In this document: one piece after another, positions 63,665 to 64,000 of the stretch
Layout: the number at the start of each line of letters is the position of its first letter
How positions within the stretch are numbered: position 1 is the first letter of the stretch
From: Candidatus Rickettsiella viridis
Lineage (GTDB): Bacteria > Pseudomonadota > Gammaproteobacteria > Diplorickettsiales > Diplorickettsiaceae
Assembly: GCF_003966755.1 (NCBI RefSeq)
Contig: NZ_AP018005.1
Location: 1-64,000, forward strand
DNA length: 64,000 bases
Direction of reading: 5' to 3'
Made by a program: the position numbers and the translations under genes
The notes under the pieces: model-generated
What the model saw: the letters and a program-made list of their open reading frames with translations, nothing else
Database searches by the model: none
Told to the model about the DNA's origin: nothing

Positions 63665-63686
63665 ACTCCCCACGCAAGTGGGGAGT
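63665..63686. terminator. Short hairpin between manD and htpG
   Basis: ACTCCCCAC (63665-63673) and GTGGGGAGT (63678-63686) form a 9-base-pair GC-rich stem around a GCAA tetraloop. No long T-run follows on either strand, so termination strength is uncertain. It lies between convergent gene ends. Confidence 0.55.
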
Positions 63687-63697
63687 TACAACAATAC

Positions 63698-64000
63698 TTA
63701 AGCTAATAAGTCATTAAGTCGTTTTACAAACGCAGCGGGATCCTCGAGATGTCCACCCTCTGCCAGAATGGATTGCTCTAAAAAGAGATGTGTCCATTCA
63801 GCAAGTCGCGCATCATCCTGCTCTTCTTTTAGACGTTGAACCAATCGGTGTTGAGGATTCAACTCTAAAATAGGTTTGCTGGCTGGAATAGATTGGCCAG
63901 CGGCTTGCAACATGCTGCGCATTTGGTTACTTAATGCATTTTGTTCGTTAACAATACAAGCGGGTGAAATAGTTAAACGTTGAGAAATACGAACTTCTTT
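63698..64000 (-). CDS. htpG: Molecular chaperone HtpG (Hsp90), C-terminal part
   Basis: HtpG is the bacterial Hsp90 ATPase. Only the last 100 residues lie in the window, without the ATPase domain. The C-terminal dimerisation region is recognised by EVRISQRLTISPACIVNEQ and MRSMLQAAGQ, then KPILELNPQHRLVQRLKEEQ (20), the typical HtpG sequence. The coding region runs off the right edge, so start and length cannot be given. Confidence 0.92.
   Translation of the reverse strand, partial: KEVRISQRLTISPACIVNEQNALSNQMRSMLQAAGQSIPASKPILELNPQHRLVQRLKEEQDDARLAEWTHLFLEQSILAEGGHLEDPAAFVKRLNDLLA

Overview
The window looks like an AT-rich (roughly 40% GC by eye) chromosome segment from a gammaproteobacterium, most likely an intracellular member of the Legionellales (Coxiella/Rickettsiella-like). 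This assignment is an inference. It rests on gene content: a replication-initiation cluster, a Gram-negative lipid A core and Mla envelope set, a CADD-type TenA-like protein, a eukaryote-like class I aldolase, dimeric-type glycyl-tRNA synthetase, and several genes in visible decay.

Layout. 0-4 kb: dnaA-dnaN-recF, followed by an SMR transporter instead of gyrB, with a perfect parS palindrome at 4017-4032 and a near-consensus one inside recF. 4-13.5 kb: small lipoprotein, trhO, glyS, yggS, acnB, a broken crcB with an intact DUF190 gene, a DprE2-like SDR, a LysR regulator, a secreted small protein and tRNA-Thr(TGT). 13.5-25 kb: birA, kdoO broken by one nonsense codon, comM, ubiK, a kinase-like/P-loop protein, cfa, rppH, ptsP, a DprE1-like FAD oxidase and a coiled-coil protein. 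25-35.5 kb: prlC, recX and recA (minus strand), hldE-hldD, a ComEA-like protein, class I aldolase and a 631-residue multi-membrane protein of unknown function. 35.5-44 kb: a complete atpIBEFHAGDC operon followed by glmU. 44-53.5 kb: coiled-coil protein, AmiD-like amidase, host-attachment-family protein, rpiA, a gene-poor stretch of about 0.8 kb, lipoprotein DsbA, mlaFEDCB, murA and the CADD-like gene. 53.7-56.1 kb: Gly-rich lipoprotein and an orphan TpsB outer-membrane transporter. 56.2-63.7 kb: eda, kdgK, galM, an SMP-30 lactonase, a sugar MFS porter, an SDR and ManD, which together read as an oxidative aldose (probably D-mannose) route through mannonate and KDG to pyruvate and glyceraldehyde-3-phosphate. 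The window ends in the 3' part of htpG.

The most unusual signal is a dispersed palindromic repeat of 125-127 bp. There are five full copies and two probable remnants. Its ends are TATACTC/GAGTATA and its hairpin arms covary between copies. In three copies the element supplies a Shine-Dalgarno sequence, an ATG and exactly 21 sense codons (protein start MIHEDGELSGN or close variant) that run in frame into the downstream gene, giving prlC, recX and atpH element-encoded N termini. In those same copies a 17-codon mini-ORF ends in a 4-base ATGA overlap with this start. In the two other copies one extra base fuses the two frames into one open frame across the element. This resembles in principle the coding palindromic elements of Rickettsia, but here it acts as a mobile translation-start cassette.
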